A stretch of DNA of 64,000 bases from Incurvaria masculella (GCA_946894095.1 OX335642.1:23757021-23821020); one strand, 5' to 3'; shown: positions 43,301 through 55,708, numbered from the stretch's first letter. Notes: generated from the letters alone by a model not told the origin. Made by a program: numbers and translations.

Positions 43301-43490
43301 TCCAGAAAAAAATCGATGTATTTTCCAGTCTAAAAGGTCAATCAAAAAATTAAAATATATATTTTTATAAATTGTATAATCCAACAATACAAAAACCTAG
43401 CAAAACATTTAGAGCATTTAAACAGGTATCGCTCGTAGTGTGGGGAATTGATAGGGTAACGACTGTCTTAACATAGGAATAACAAATTTG
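43225..43490 (+). repeat. Repeat pair with 49930-50219
   Basis: Both copies share TTTTCCAGTCTAAAAGG-like, AAACCTAGCAAAACATT-like and GGGAATTGATAGGGTAACGACT blocks in the same order. Nature unknown. The second copy ends where the TTAA foldback at 50224 begins. Confidence 0.4.
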
Positions 43491-43689
43491 AGGTCATCGA
43501 AAAGTACTCAATCGGTATGAAAGTTGCGATCATCTATTCAAGCATATTTCGACGAAATGGGAATAGAAAAGTAAATTTAAACACGACTCTACATAGAGTT
43601 CTGCTACAACACGGTTCGCTTGTACAGATGACGCTTTTGCGCGTGGGATAGTTTAACAACTTGATCACCTCAGATGTCTCTTCCCGGCG

Positions 43690-44202
43690 GTAGTCCCGCC
43701 GGGAAGGGATCTCATTCACGGGCACGGTACAAAACCGTGCTATTGCGCTCTGGGACCTTCTATGAATCAAAGAAAAAGACAGGCTCCGTGATTAGGCGGA
43801 TGCAACATGTCCACAAAGCAGACGATGAGCATAGTGTTTGATTTGGTAAGCTTTATGAAAATTTTCATTACAAAACGACTTCTAGCTAAAAGTAAACCAC
43901 GACCGCTGTAGTAAAAAATCTAACAAAAATTAAATTGATTATAAATGTTCATGAAACAAACTATATCTGATGATCTCGTTGAGTAATACACCTCCAAAGT
44001 TATTGTATAAACCCCGCGAAAAAATCAAACTTTCAAACCTTATAACTTAGAAACCGAACATAATTGTGCAATGCCAACGGTCATCAGATATCTAGTTCGA
44101 TTAAATAAAGATATTTTGAGCAAAATTTTGGATCTCTGACAAGAAATATGGGCGTGATCTTCTTTCCCCGTTTGTAAGGGGAGTTGAGCGGGATGGCCCA
44201 CC
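43690..44202 (+). mobile_element. TTAA-type non-autonomous element, left end eroded
   Basis: It contains the GGCACGGTACAAAACCGTGC hairpin and ends GGCCCACC|TTAA. Confidence 0.55.
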
Positions 44203-44711
44203 TTAAGCCTTGAATTTTAATAGCAAAGACCATTTCTGATTAGTCTAAAATGGTTCCATGCTAAGTTTTTCCGATAAAAATATCTTCATAAGGAAACTAA
44301 CAGTTCGAAACGAAAGCTCATCGGATATGGTCTTTTAAGGGTTGTATATCACCCTAAGGCAATTAAATTGGTGATATTTTCACCTTAAGGCGCTGAACAA
44401 GTTAAAACGCAAAGTTTGAGGAACCTAGTTGCCTCCTCCTAGCGTAGGAAATCGCATTTTTACAAAAACGCTTATTTAGAATATGCTTCCTCTGTCAACG
44501 ATCTACTCCTCAATAACCACCTCGGAAACGTATGTGGGTTTACACATAGAATATTTTTTCTAAATGTGTTGGCAGAGGTAACTATTGTGGCGTGACTCAC
44601 TCTGGGCAATTCGCGCTACGTTATATATAAAGTTAAAATAACCACTCTTTAATAAATCACAGTTTAGAAAAGAATAAAAAAATCCATGCAAGTTACCCCT
44701 TACGGTACTTT

Positions 44712-44970
44712 TTAGGGTTCCGTACCCAAAGGGTGAAAACGGAACCCTATTACTAAGCCTCCGTTATCCGTCCGTCCGTCCGTCCGTCTGTCACAGGGCT
44801 GTATCTCATGAATCGTAATAGGTAGGCAGCTGAAACTTTCACGAAGTGTGAAAAATTATACAAATTAAAGGGGGGCCCCATACAAAAAACGTGATTTTTT
44901 TGTGTTAAGTCTTGTACGATGGTACGGAACCCTTCGTGTGAGAGTCCGACTCGCACTTGGCCGGTTTTTC
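44712..44970 (-). mobile_element. (GGAC)n-type repeat
   Basis: AGGGTTCCGTACCCAAAGGG, a (GTCC)n tract at 44766-44790, and a CGACTCGCACTTGGCCGG end. Confidence 0.65.
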
Positions 44971-45049
44971 ATGTATGTTCGTATGCTATCTGTGTACTCC
45001 AAAACGGCTGGCCCGCATTTCATAAAATGTTCAGGCAATCTTTAGATTA

Positions 45050-45265
45050 GTCCAGCGGAAGATCCTGTGCAGTTTGAAAAAGTTTAGAAGCTCCGCTCGG
45101 ATGAATGGCCAAAATGAAATAATGGCGTGACCGATTTTGATAAAATTAAACAGGCAAACTTAAAATTAGCCCGGCGGGTGATCCTGTGTAATTAGAAGCC
45201 TGCGTATGGGTACATGTCCAAAGTTAAATTGAGTCCGAGCGGCGCCGGGTTCCTTAGCTAGTTCA
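45050..45265 (+). mobile_element. Helitron-like 3' end with internal duplication
   Basis: Two diverged units (GTCCAGCGGAAGATCCTGTG and GCCCGGCGGGTGATCCTGTG), ending CGAGCGGCGCCGGGTTCC and CTAG. Confidence 0.4.
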
Positions 45266-45649
45266 ATAAATCATTAAGATTTCATGAATCATAAGAGTGG
45301 GTGGGATAACTCTTTCAACTTCGAGGCGCACAAACAAAACGCAGAAAAATAGACTTCAAAGGATTCACGGGGCGGTATCGCAACGGGATTTTAAATCGGT
45401 CACGTGAGCACTTTGTCCGGAGTTTCTGAATCGAATCGCCATCCCTAATTTCGTTACGGATATCTGCGCGATTGTGTCGCCAAGTCTACGATTTTATTTG
45501 GACGTTGATCTCAATCCAGTTTTGTATGAAATAGTGGACGATAAAATAATTTCAACCTATTTCTATCATTCACCTAGTTCTTTACTTTAATGACAGCGAA
45601 TTTATTCCCAGAACGATGACTTTTTTTTGCAGTCGCTGGTAATAGACAG

Positions 45650-45870
45650 TTGGTCTATTCTTGAAATTCTGTGCTCAGTGATCTTTCAGCGGAGAAAATC
45701 ACTTTTTAGCGGTTTTCGAAGCGATTTTCTCGACGGAAAAATTTCGGAACACGGTATTTCAAATATTAAAGGTTTTCCATCCATAAAAGCGTTTTGACAA
45801 CCGTTATAAAGAAGAAAATTTGTCGACTGAAAGATTCCTGATTCCTGAGCAAGGATTCCAAGAATAGGCA
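45650..45870. mobile_element. Palindromic MITE (same family)
   Basis: TCTATTCTTGAAATTCTGTG and AGGATTCCAAGAATAGGC ends, GCGGTTTTCGAAGCGATTTT inside. Confidence 0.5.
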
Positions 45871-46209
45871 TACGAATGCTTGTTGAAAGACATGCTTACA
45901 ACTGTTGGATTTTTTTTGAACATTTTTTAACGAGCGGCAAAAGTATCAAAAATATAAAGTTTTCGCACTTTAGTTTCCGTTCTAGCATTTTTAGAGCTCC
46001 GCTACTCAAAAGAAAAAAAAAACCTTATGTTATAGGATCACTTGATTGCCTGAATATTTTGTAAAATAATTGAAACAAAAAGAGTTTAACATGAGATTCT
46101 AGTCGTGGGATGCGGAAAGTCGAGATAGTTAAAATATGTAAGTAAATACATTTAAAAAAATTGTGACAACACGACACTAAAATACGTGCCTGCAAATTGT
46201 AATATACGG

Positions 46210-46626
46210 GTGTTGCAACGGCCACTACATAAATATTAGGAATTGATTAATGGGATTGAAATAAACAAAAAAGTTTGAAAACTTTTTTTTAATACCCTCT
46301 AAATTAAAAGTTAGCCATTTAAACAAAGAAATTCATTAATAAGTGTTTGTAAAAATAATCGAATGCTCTGTAAGAACCTGGAAACGTTGTATGTAATTGG
46401 ACATGGATGGCTAATACTTCTACTGTCATGACATTAGCCTGACAGGCCACGTGGGATCTAGGTTCCATGCCAAGGCCTTGCTTATGCACGGTTATATAAA
46501 CCTTATATATATATAAGTTATATCTAATTGTAATCTCAGTAACTACACTAAAAAAACATTTCCTTTCTTGTCTTAGAAACATGAGAATTACGCTCCCAAA
46601 ATGTATGTAGTGGCCGTTGCAACAAA
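46210..46626. mobile_element. TIR element carrying a SINE fragment
   Basis: TGTTGCAACGGCCACTACAT at 46211 and ATGTAGTGGCCGTTGCAACA ending at 46624 are perfect inverses. The interior is AT-rich with a SINE tail at 46393. Confidence 0.6.
46393..46505 (-). mobile_element. SINE tail fragment inside a TIR element
   Basis: TGGACATGGATGGCTAATAC and TCTAGGTTCCATGCCAAGG, minus orientation. It lies between the inverted repeats at 46211 and 46604. Confidence 0.5.
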
Positions 46627-47019
46627 CTGTATAGGTATCATCACTAGCTGTTAGAAAACCCAACGCCTGGCGTCTCTGTCTTTCCGTCAGTTGTTCGCTT
46701 GATACTAGAGAAGCTTTTACCCGATATTGATGTCGTTTTTATCTACGTATATCTTTTATTGTTGCCATTGATAGACTGCACACCTTCACGCTTAATGGCA
46801 TTAGGGTTTTTCGTTGTTCTTCAGTACGGGCCGTGGGCAGCTACTAGCACACCATACATATTGGGTATTATAAGACTTCGAGGCGAAACAAATTTACCAA
46901 TCTTTATAAAGTTCAGCCGACTACCAAACTTATTATTATATCCTTTTCTAACCTACATATTTGAAGTCCGAAATTCAGAATTTCACGCGTGCGAAGCTGC
47001 CGCAAAAGAAGCGTTACCA

Positions 47020-47175
47020 TGGTAAATTAACACCCCGGGTGAACAGGCAAGTGAGTGATTAAATCTGCCTTTTAATTGCATTTCGTACCATGTAAATTTC
47101 AGATAATTTGGCCGAATAACACGTAGTTTAGCATAGTTAGCCTAGCGATGATATTTACCATGGTAATGGCCCGGG
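47020..47175. mobile_element. Palindromic MITE (GGGTGAACAGGCAAGTGA family)
   Basis: Starts GGTAAATTAACACCCCGGG and ends ATATTTACCATGGTAATG. Confidence 0.55.
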
Positions 47176-47299
47176 ATGGTATTACAAAGAGTCGATGCAG
47201 GGAAAATATAATAAATATGTAATGCATGAATTATACGACGCTTAAATGCAACCCACACAGTTAGAACTGTACTACTTTTATAATCGACGCTATTGGTAT

Positions 47300-47900
47300 T
47301 TTAAATTACATTTTCAGCGTTAGTTTTAACGAACTTTTGCCTGAGCGAGTCGAGAAATCTGTCGAATATACGACAGTCACCAAACCACTTTCAATATTTT
47401 CACAGCTGCACACACCACGCCACACGCGCAAAAACTGGCAACTGAAAAAACACCGTCTTCTGTGACCCGGCGCGCGGAGGCCGCGCGGCAACTGTTTACT
47501 CTTTCAATTCCTACAATGAGCACACGCGACAGAATGTCAAATGCCCGCACCTAAATAATTACACACTCGAGAGAGCACCTTTGCATATTTACATTGCTCG
47601 CGTAACGATAAATATAGATTTATTCGCGCTCTCGCAGAGTACGTCCGCCGCCGGCGCGCGCGTTATCTGTACTATGCACAATATCCTGTTCACATACAAA
47701 AGAGTGAAGCGCGGTTCAAGGTTGCAGCGACCGTGGCGGTAGACCGCCGCGGGCCGCTTCCCGCACGGTGAGGCAATTGGACCGTGCGATTGACTGTCCA
47801 TCCGTTGTTTGGTGTCTTGATTGCTTAACGACTGAGACGTGCAGCGACAGAGGCGTCCTCGGTGCACCTAATGAATCTTTATCTTCAATGTGGTTTGTTG
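47300..47900 (-). promoter_or_regulatory. CpG-rich promoter-like block inside a Patj intron
   Basis: GC-rich, CpG-dense from about 47460 to 47870, not shared with other repeats. On the minus strand an initiator-like TTTTTTCAGTTGCC near 47440 is followed by a 5' UTR-like stretch (CAGCTGTGAAAATATTGAAAG). It could start a short Patj isoform beginning after the PDZ8-like domain, or a nested gene. No coding exon is certain. Confidence 0.35.
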
Positions 47901-49024
47901 AATACTATGAAATTGTCGCGTGACAAAGGCGGGAACCATTGTGATCCGCCTAGTAAGGACAAATATATTATCTACTGACAGACGCTTTAGTCCATTATTA
48001 TAATTTACCATTAGGGGTCGTGAAACAGTTTATTCGTGAGGAACATAGAAAATATGATTGACAAACTTGTATAAAACTAGATAGATTAAAAAAAAATACG
48101 AAACGCGTTCAATCGCGCGAGAAAACGCCTCATGTCGTACCAGCCTTAAATATATGCTAAAATATTCGATAACAAATACAGTGCAATCCGCCTTTTATCA
48201 CTGCTTGTTCAGAAAAGTGCAAGCCAAAGTAAGCTTTCTCTGCTTCAGTTTAAAAACACAATTTGATTGCATTTATATGCACTTATAATGTTTTCAGCAA
48301 ATGGAGCGTGAATAATGTTCAAATTACGAAAAGCGCGCGAATTGTCTAATTACTTGGAAGCGGCTGAGTGGCATATATCAGTCTCGCTTACTCAAATATG
48401 TTTATTTACATTAAACTATCCTCTCGCTCGTGCAAACGGTGTTGCCAAGGTCTTTTACAAATAAAGCAGTTCAATTATAACTTTGGCGCGCTGCTTGAAA
48501 CTAATTTCTACCGGAATCCGAATCACCTGTGGGCGTTTCGTGTTAGCACATCCGTGCAATTAGGTGTTATGCGCAAAAATGTTGCCAGTGTTAGGTGGAA
48601 GAATTACTCATAACCTATAATAGCTGTTTAGAGCTCTTGATATTTCTATCGCGAATTATGTGCCTACGTTTACGAGACAATAAGATACGTAGAAGTAACC
48701 TTGCAATTTTATAGCAGTGGTTTTTTGAACTTGGATATAATTTCACCAAAATATAGCATTCTAGTGCATATTTTAGTGTCATCAGCTATAGTATATATAA
48801 GAATAAATACTGGTCGGCTGGAAGAAATCTCTTTTAGGGATAAGCGCGCCTTTGCGCCCCACTTATGTGGTTATTGCACTATACTTTATACTTTCTAATA
48901 ATAATTTTCAATCAATCAATGAATACTGTTAAATTAAAATATTGTGTTCATTTAGCAGCATCATAGTAGTAAATCATATAGCAAAGTAGGATCATATACA
49001 TAAAGTATCATAATTTTAACTACA

Positions 49025-49155
49025 AAGAGAAATAAATAATTTTAGGTTATCTAAGTTGCCGTGTAGTTGCAAAATAATTACTTAAAGCTGTGTTACAGAA
49101 ATAAATAATTTGAAGTTATCTTAGTCATCATGTAGCTGCAAAACAATCGAAATTA
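49025..49155 (+). repeat. Tandem duplication, about 72-bp unit
   Basis: GAAATAAATAATTTTAGGTT and GAAATAAATAATTTGAAGTT start two copies, both followed by TGTAG.TGCAAAA. Confidence 0.5.
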
Positions 49156-49302
49156 CTAAAGAAAACAGAATAATATGGTCGACAATTTAATCGGTGGGTT
49201 ACGTCTTATTTACCCAAAAAATGTGTGCTTATCTGGTTGATTATGCCTAGTTACATCACACTCAATCAAATAACAAGACATCATCGATGTGACCAGAGGG
49301 TT

Positions 49303-49465
49303 TTCATGGTAAATGAACTCGTCGGGTCGACAGGCAAGTGATTAATTCAGTCTGACCTTTAGTTCCATTATGTGCCATGTTAACTAGTAAATTTCAGTTC
49401 ATCTGAAGCTGACACCTGTTCACCTGCTATTCACCCAGCGACTTAACTTCCCATGGTAACGCTCC
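49303..49465. mobile_element. Palindromic MITE (same family)
   Basis: CATGGTAAATGAACTCGTCG start, CCCAGCGACTTAACTTCCCA end. Confidence 0.55.
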
Positions 49466-50223
49466 GGTACATTGCGAACACGCTTGCGAGCGAGGTTAAC
49501 GCGTGGAAAACGGTTTTGACAGTAGTGGGAGTACGACAATGCCTTGTCTACACAATGTCTTGCCCTCGCAAACCTTGGCCCTCCACACGAGGACATCTGA
49601 CTTATGGTATCATCGTCAGATAAAAAATGGAAGGAGATGCGCCATCTAAAGCTCTTACAATGAGACGCGCTATCGCCAGTTACCTAAAACTACAGCATTA
49701 CAAAACTGATGTGCTAATTAAATTGATATTTATTAAAAAAATATAAAAATAATCTTCATACACAATTTCTTTACTCTTTGGTTTGACCCAGGCCAGATTG
49801 GCGAAGGCATAATTTAGCACGGCGCACGATGATTCAACTAGCGAAATCGTCTTCCAGGCCCTAAAGTTTCCCTAACCCGAAAAGTTGTCAGACTTTAATT
49901 ATTATTTTTTTCACTTGACAAAGATTAATTCCATTTCAATACATTTTTATTTTTTTTGTAAATGTCAGTATTTTTTAGGAAAAAAAAAGAAAAAAAATCG
50001 AAAATGATCGTTCCACTTTGAACAATTTTATCCAATGTTTATTTATTAGCCAATGTTTTCCAATCTAAAAGGTATATTATTAAGAAAATAAAAAAATACG
50101 GACGTACATTTCGACAATATATTTTAGAATCCAAAATTTCAAAAGCCTAATAAGACATTAATTGCATATGTAAATTGTTATCGCCCGCAGTATCGGGAAT
50201 TGATAGGGTAACGACTCTCTTAA

Positions 50224-50583
50224 GGATGTTCCGACCCATACAATGTTTTTTTTACACAGAATGCAAAAAATATTGCACTTTAAGGCATGAATTCGTCCAA
50301 AATATTAAATATAGCCATAGTAGTTGCAGCGAAAATATATTCACAATTTCAGGTTTAATGGTTTTGTTGTAATTGCCGATTAGAAGGTTACACCGTTAGA
50401 TGGCGCTGTTAAATAAAAATCGTATTTAAATAAATTGTAACAAAACCAATAATCCTGAAATTGTGAAATTGTTTTCGCTGCAAGTAATATGACTATATTA
50501 AACTTTTATTATTAATTCGTGGCTTAAAGTGCAATACTTTTTGCGTTATGTGTGCAAACAACTTTATTTGGGTCGGAACAGCC
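50224..50583. mobile_element. TTAA-flanked long-TIR foldback element
   Basis: TTAA at 50220-50223 and 50584-50587. The arms of about 150-170 bases are imperfect reverse complements (GATGTTCCGACCC at the left, GGGTCGGAACAGCC at the right; both arms also hold TATTGCACTTTAA and GCAGCGAAAA blocks). Little unique centre. Confidence 0.75.
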
Positions 50584-50988
50584 TTAAGGTGCAAGAATCT
50601 ATTATAATGTTTATTGTTGCAGCTATAGAAAACAAATTTAGGTATATGCGGGCCAATTTAAATTTAACTTGTTTGATAATTTGATAATTTTTATGTATTT
50701 AATGGATAAACCATTACCGTTATCTAATTAACTTCAGGTTATGTTGTTGGATAACCTCAAATTAATATATAATATCGATGAACGCATTACGTTAGCACAT
50801 TCGCGCACGGCGGCGATATTTGGACTGAGTCACAAATTATGTAGACAATTTTTCCATTCGGCGGGGATCCGTGTCACGCTCAAGTGTCACTTCTCCTTCC
50901 CATTCTCTTCTGTATTCTTATCCCACCCACCACTGCGATCGGCGTGGGCCCGGCACTGTGGGGTCTACTCTTAAAATACACATTCGCC

Positions 50989-51010
50989 TGTGACTCACCG
51001 GTGAGTCACA
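50989..51010. promoter_or_regulatory. Perfect 22-bp palindrome with two AP-1-like sites
   Basis: The palindrome is TGTGACTCACC followed by its exact reverse complement, so TGACTCA and TGAGTCA face each other 4 bases apart. It follows a moderately GC-rich stretch (50790-50975). Factor binding is inferred only. Confidence 0.4.
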
Positions 51011-52059
51011 AAACTTTCGTACTCATGAAATAACAGCCATGAATCAACGTAATGTTGTCTCTTTCTAATTATTCTAATTAGAGTGCATTTACTCAGCATA
51101 CAATTTTTCAGCGATGACGTCAGGCGAAAGCAAAGCGTAAACGTTTAACTTTTATCTGTGACTTGAACTCATATTTGCTTCATGAATGCACACTGTCCGT
51201 TGTTTGTCAGAGTGGAGATTTCCTTAATTTTTCACCAGTTTCCTGTTTACGCTTTTAAAATAGAATTGTTCCACTCTTAGAAGGCGGCAGTTTTTATTAT
51301 TTAAATCGCTATGGCCAATATAGGTTTTGGTTTTCCTCCATGACAATATTTTGACCTTATTTACGGAATTGAACAGGGATGGCGTATTCCACACGTAATC
51401 ATTATATTATATTATCTCAGCTTCATTTAACATGCAGCGGTGACTGCAGTCGGTGTTATTAAAATATTTGTGTTAAAAATATATTATTAATTATTTGTTC
51501 GTTTTATGTCTACAGTTATTTTATTTTTTTATTTTTTATTGGCAATGCAATCGTGTCTGGTCTTAAATCAAGAATTATTTTTAATTATTTTTATTGAATC
51601 ATTCTTAGGTTTATGTCATTTAAATATAGAATACAAAAAGAAGTAAGTATATGTTTTATATATACATAAACTCTATTTAAGATTATTATTTTACCAGCCC
51701 GACAAACCGCATTGCCGAAAGAACAAGGTACCATGCCATGACCTTCCATAACTATAAACATTAACGATGTACGGGTATGTATATGTAGTACAAATATGGT
51801 TTTCGATCAGACAAGCATGATTTTAGCATGATCAGACAAGTGATGTTGTTCGCGAAGGTAACAAGTGAATGTCATATGTTCGTGCCACCCGTATCGGTAG
51901 AGCATTTATGAGGAGATGAATGCCCGTGGAAGCAGCAAGATAATTAAGTTCTGTCGCTATCATATATATGCCTACCCCTCCGGGAAATGGCGTCATGTCA
52001 CTGACAATTGTTATGCATTGTTATGCTTGTTTTGTAGCATAAAAAAGGCCGGCACTTAC

Positions 52060-52260
52060 TAGTGGCCCCACTGCATTTTTTTTTGGAGACGTTTGTCGTT
52101 CGTACCTACTTAGCTAAGATTCCACTTAAAATTGTAGGTCCCCTTCCTTAATTCCGAGTACGTTAATCTCGCCTGGTTTCGTACGACCGCATTGAACGAT
52201 ATTTGGAGCTGTTATGAAAATTGTCGGTGTTTCTCAGGGGTGACGTCCTGGCAGTGCACA
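52060..52260 (+). mobile_element. SINE, third-type head, left part (split copy)
   Basis: CCCCACTGCATTTTTTTTTG head and body start (GTAGGTCCCCTTCCTTA). The tail of the same orientation resumes at 53120, on the far side of a TTAA foldback element. Confidence 0.5.
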
Positions 52261-52298
52261 TATAGACCGGGATAGATACGGTTTGAGAAGCACATTAA

Positions 52299-53090
52299 AT
52301 CCGAAATGATTTTTTTTTTTCTCAGAAATATATAATTTCATGTTCATATGCTTACATTAAGTTTGCAACATTTAGCGGGGCCCGGAAGATAGAAAAAAAA
52401 TTAAAATGTATAAAAAAATATATATCTCCTAAACAAATATTTAGAAACGGTATTAAAAAAATGTATATGTTAAGTCTTTTAAGGCGTAATGTAACTGTGA
52501 ATTTGCAACAATTTTGTAATTACGGAAATGTATTTAAAAAAATGTTTTTACTAAAAAAAATCTATGCCGCGAACCTAACTTGCTATTGTTATATCTCTTT
52601 CTAGAATATGTAAAAGAAAATTAAATTCTTTAAAAACTATACAACGAACGATTTTATACGTATTTCGAATTTTTTGTTTAGCTTTTGTGTGAATGTAAAA
52701 ATTATAAATGAAAAAAAATGTGCTCCTAATATTTACAACATTTTACAAATTTCACAGAATATAGAGTTTGCGGTCAGTTTCCAATTTCAGAAAATAAAAT
52801 AGAATTTTCATTATTTGCTTTGCAGATATTATGAAAATAGTACAAAAAAATGTATTTACACAGTTCCGTAAATAAGAAATTGTTGCAAATTCACAGTAAT
52901 ATTACACCTAAAATTAGCTAACATATTAAAGTTTAAATAACATTTCTAAATATTTGTTTAGGAGATATCATTTTTTAAACATATTTCATATTTATTTCTA
53001 TCTTCCGGACCCCCCAAAATGATGCAAACTTAATGTACACACGTCCACATGAAATACTACGTTTATGAGAAAAAAAAATGCATTTCGGAT
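52299..53090. mobile_element. TTAA-flanked large foldback element
   Basis: TTAA at 52295-52298 and 53091-53094. Terminal ATCCGAAAT / ATTTCGGAT. Long imperfect arms with paired blocks: cttacattaagtttgcaac against gatgcaaacttaatgta, cggggcccggaagatag against ctatcttccggaccccc, gtgaatttgcaacaat against attgttgcaaattcaca. 792 bp, no ORF. It splits a SINE. Confidence 0.75.
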
Positions 53091-53119
53091 TTAATGTTTT
53101 TCTAAGTGCTGATTTAAGG

Positions 53120-53218
53120 CTAAACTTCCTGGAGTAATAGTTCCTGTGTGGTATTTTGGGCTAATAATATGACAGAAGGTATGTATTCGTAGCCATTCTT
53201 ATCCAGTTGCATAAAAAA
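53120..53218 (+). mobile_element. SINE tail, right part of the split copy
   Basis: GTGTGGTATTTTGGGCTAAT to ATCCAGTTGCATAAAAAATA, the shared 3' tail. Confidence 0.5.
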
Positions 53219-53357
53219 TAAGGCTCGTAACATTGTACAAATGGCCTCACGATCTCAGACATACATTTGACGTCGACCCTCACACAATTTCCTTACAAAT
53301 GCGAGTGTAGCGGTTACTGTGATGCGCTCCGTACATAGTTCTAGCCATAGATAAATA

Positions 53358-53678
53358 AAACTGCCCAAGTGCGAGTCGGACTCGCACATGAAAGGTTCCG
53401 TACCACTGTACAAGATTTAACACAAAAAATCACGTATTTTGTATGTGGGCTCCATTATTTTTATTATTTTTAAATTTCACCTATTCTTTGTTATAGCGGC
53501 AAAATAAATACACATCCTGTGAAAATTTTAGCTGCCTACCTATTACGGTTCATGATATACAGCCCTGTGACAGACGGACGGACGTCCGGACGACGGACGA
53601 CGGATGGAGGAACTGACGGACAGCGGAAGCTTAGTAATAGGGTTCCGTTGGTACCCATTGGGTACGGAACCCTAAAAA
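53358..53678 (+). mobile_element. (GGAC)n-type repeat
   Basis: CCCAAGTGCGAGTCGGACTC start, a GGAC-rich tract at 53570-53615, and a TTGGGTACGGAACCC end. Confidence 0.65.
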
Positions 53679-54490
53679 GGAAGGGGATATGCCATCTAGC
53701 GCACCTGCACCCGCTGTCTCCAATTTTAAAAACTACCAACCCAACTCAAACGTGCATGCCATATGCAAAAATAGTCGCAGACGTATAGGAGGGTTTGTGT
53801 GAGTGGGAACTGACTTGACGAACGCATTTTTAGAGTCCATTCGGGCGCGGTGGCGGTGTTTCGCATACGATGCGCCCCCGGATTCCCACACAATTACATG
53901 GCCACTTTGACCATACGACAGAGAAGCGATATAGACCGCATGCTGCTTCTCGTTCCTTTCTCTTCAGTGGTTCACACAGGGTTAACTGCCGATTAAGACC
54001 AAAATTATTTCGTATCAAAAGTACTGAATTTTTTTTTTCTGTTGAAAAAAAATGTAAATCGCCATGAAGCTTCAAAATAATGATCCGAAGTTAAATTTTT
54101 AGTTTTATTTTGAAATAATCTTAACAATTTTTAAATGCACAGGCAGCCATCCTTCCTTTAAGGAAAACTGTTCGTATACGTATACAAGGGTACGTATGTT
54201 CCATCTTTCTCTAACTCGCGTTAGTGATACTTGAGTTGACGTCTCACTCCCACACTCTGTTTTAAAAGCACAGCGCGATACGCTAGGTATCTGGTTCTAG
54301 CAGACTTTCCTTCCTCTGTTGTGAACGCAAGATCAATTAATTTAGAAAATATGTATAGTACCTGAAGTGCGCCGGAGACATACCTACTCAAACAAGCTGA
54401 AAACAGCTGCGCAAGCGCACAGTCCTTGCTTAAGCAACTCGGCACACGTCGAGCCTATTTAAAGCGTGCTATTGTTGTATAGTAGACACT

Positions 54491-54768
54491 TTTAGGGTTC
54501 CGTTCCCACAGGGTGACAACGGAACTAACTAAGCCTCCGCTGTCCGTCCGTCCGTCTGCCATAGGGCTGTATCTCATGAACTGTAATAGGTAATAGGCAG
54601 CTGAAATTTTCACAGAGGGTGTATTTATTTTGCCGCTGTAACAGCAAATAGGTAAAATAAAAAAATATTAAAATTAAATAGGGCCATACAATAACGTGAT
54701 ATTAATCTTGTACGATGGTACGGAACCCTTCGTGTGCGAGTCCGACTCGCACTTGGCGGGTTTTTTCG
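54491..54768 (-). mobile_element. (GGAC)n-type repeat
   Basis: TTTTAGGGTTCCGTTCCCAC start, a short (GTCC)n tract at 54541, and a CGACTCGCACTTGGCGGG end. Confidence 0.65.
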
Positions 54769-54809
54769 TTGCTCACCATTGCCCCTACAGTAAACTCCCA
54801 AATAGTTAG

Positions 54810-55095
54810 GAACAGTAGACCTATTCATGGAATTCCGTATTCAGAAATCAGTAGGCCTATTCTTACAATGCTATGCTCAGATCAGGAATCAGGAAGAATA
54901 ATCATCAGGAAATGTTCACTTGCCAAAGCGGTTTGCTTGAATGAAAACCTTGAATCATTGAAATACCGTGCTCTGGAATATTTCCATCGAGACAACCTCT
55001 TTGACAACTTCGATAACACGAGCTCTTTCGCCTGACATATTGCTGATTTCTAATCGTAGAATGCGAAGAATAGGCTTTCGGAAGAACATTCCTGG
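54810..55095. mobile_element. Palindromic MITE (same family)
   Basis: CCTATTCATGGAATTCCGTA start and GAATGCGAAGAATAGGC end. Confidence 0.45.
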
Positions 55096-55282
55096 GAATT
55101 TCGAGTCGATGAATCAGTAGTGCTCTCAGGAGAGGAATTCACTTTCGTATTTTAGTAATCGATCGCAGCGCCAAACGGAATATGTGGCACGAAATGAAAC
55201 ATTTTCATATGTTTCCGAAGTCAACGCTAACTAAATATTAAATATCACATATCCAACTCAAAAATAAAAATAAAATGGTGCA

Positions 55283-55368
55283 TAAACGGGGCGTGTATTC
55301 GAACCAAGACCTCGGGTACGCAAGGCAAGTCCCGCGCCACTAAGCTACAAGCCGCTCAGCTATTCCAA
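55283..55368 (-). mobile_element. SINE fragment, tRNA-derived head
   Basis: Reversed box B (GGTTCGAATACACG) and box A-like (TAGCTTAGTGGCGCGGG). No body. Confidence 0.5.
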
Positions 55369-55708
55369 ATATAAAACCTGAATTTGTATTATACGAGTAT
55401 TTTATGTTCTCAACGAGATTTCAATACCATTGCATCACATATTTAAAGGCTTCAATGGCAACTTCGACAGCTAATGTTTGTCGGTGAAGCGATCAATAAA
55501 TCAAACAGAGACCCTAGCCTGAGTTGTCACCCGAATTAGCGTTTACGCCAAACCGATCAACTAGCATTTTTAACCGACTTCAAAAAAGGAGAAGGTTCTC
55601 AATTCGACAGTATTTTTTTATGTTGGTTACCTCAGAACTTTCGCCTAGGTGAACCGATTTGATGATTATTTTTACCCGACTGCGCAAGAAGGAGGGTTAT
55701 GTTTTTCG

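Noticed and set aside
46699..47025. 108-codon plus-strand frame with hydrophobic segments.
   Set aside because: No signature or conserved motif, low GC3, and it runs to the edge of a MITE. Kept out for lack of support.
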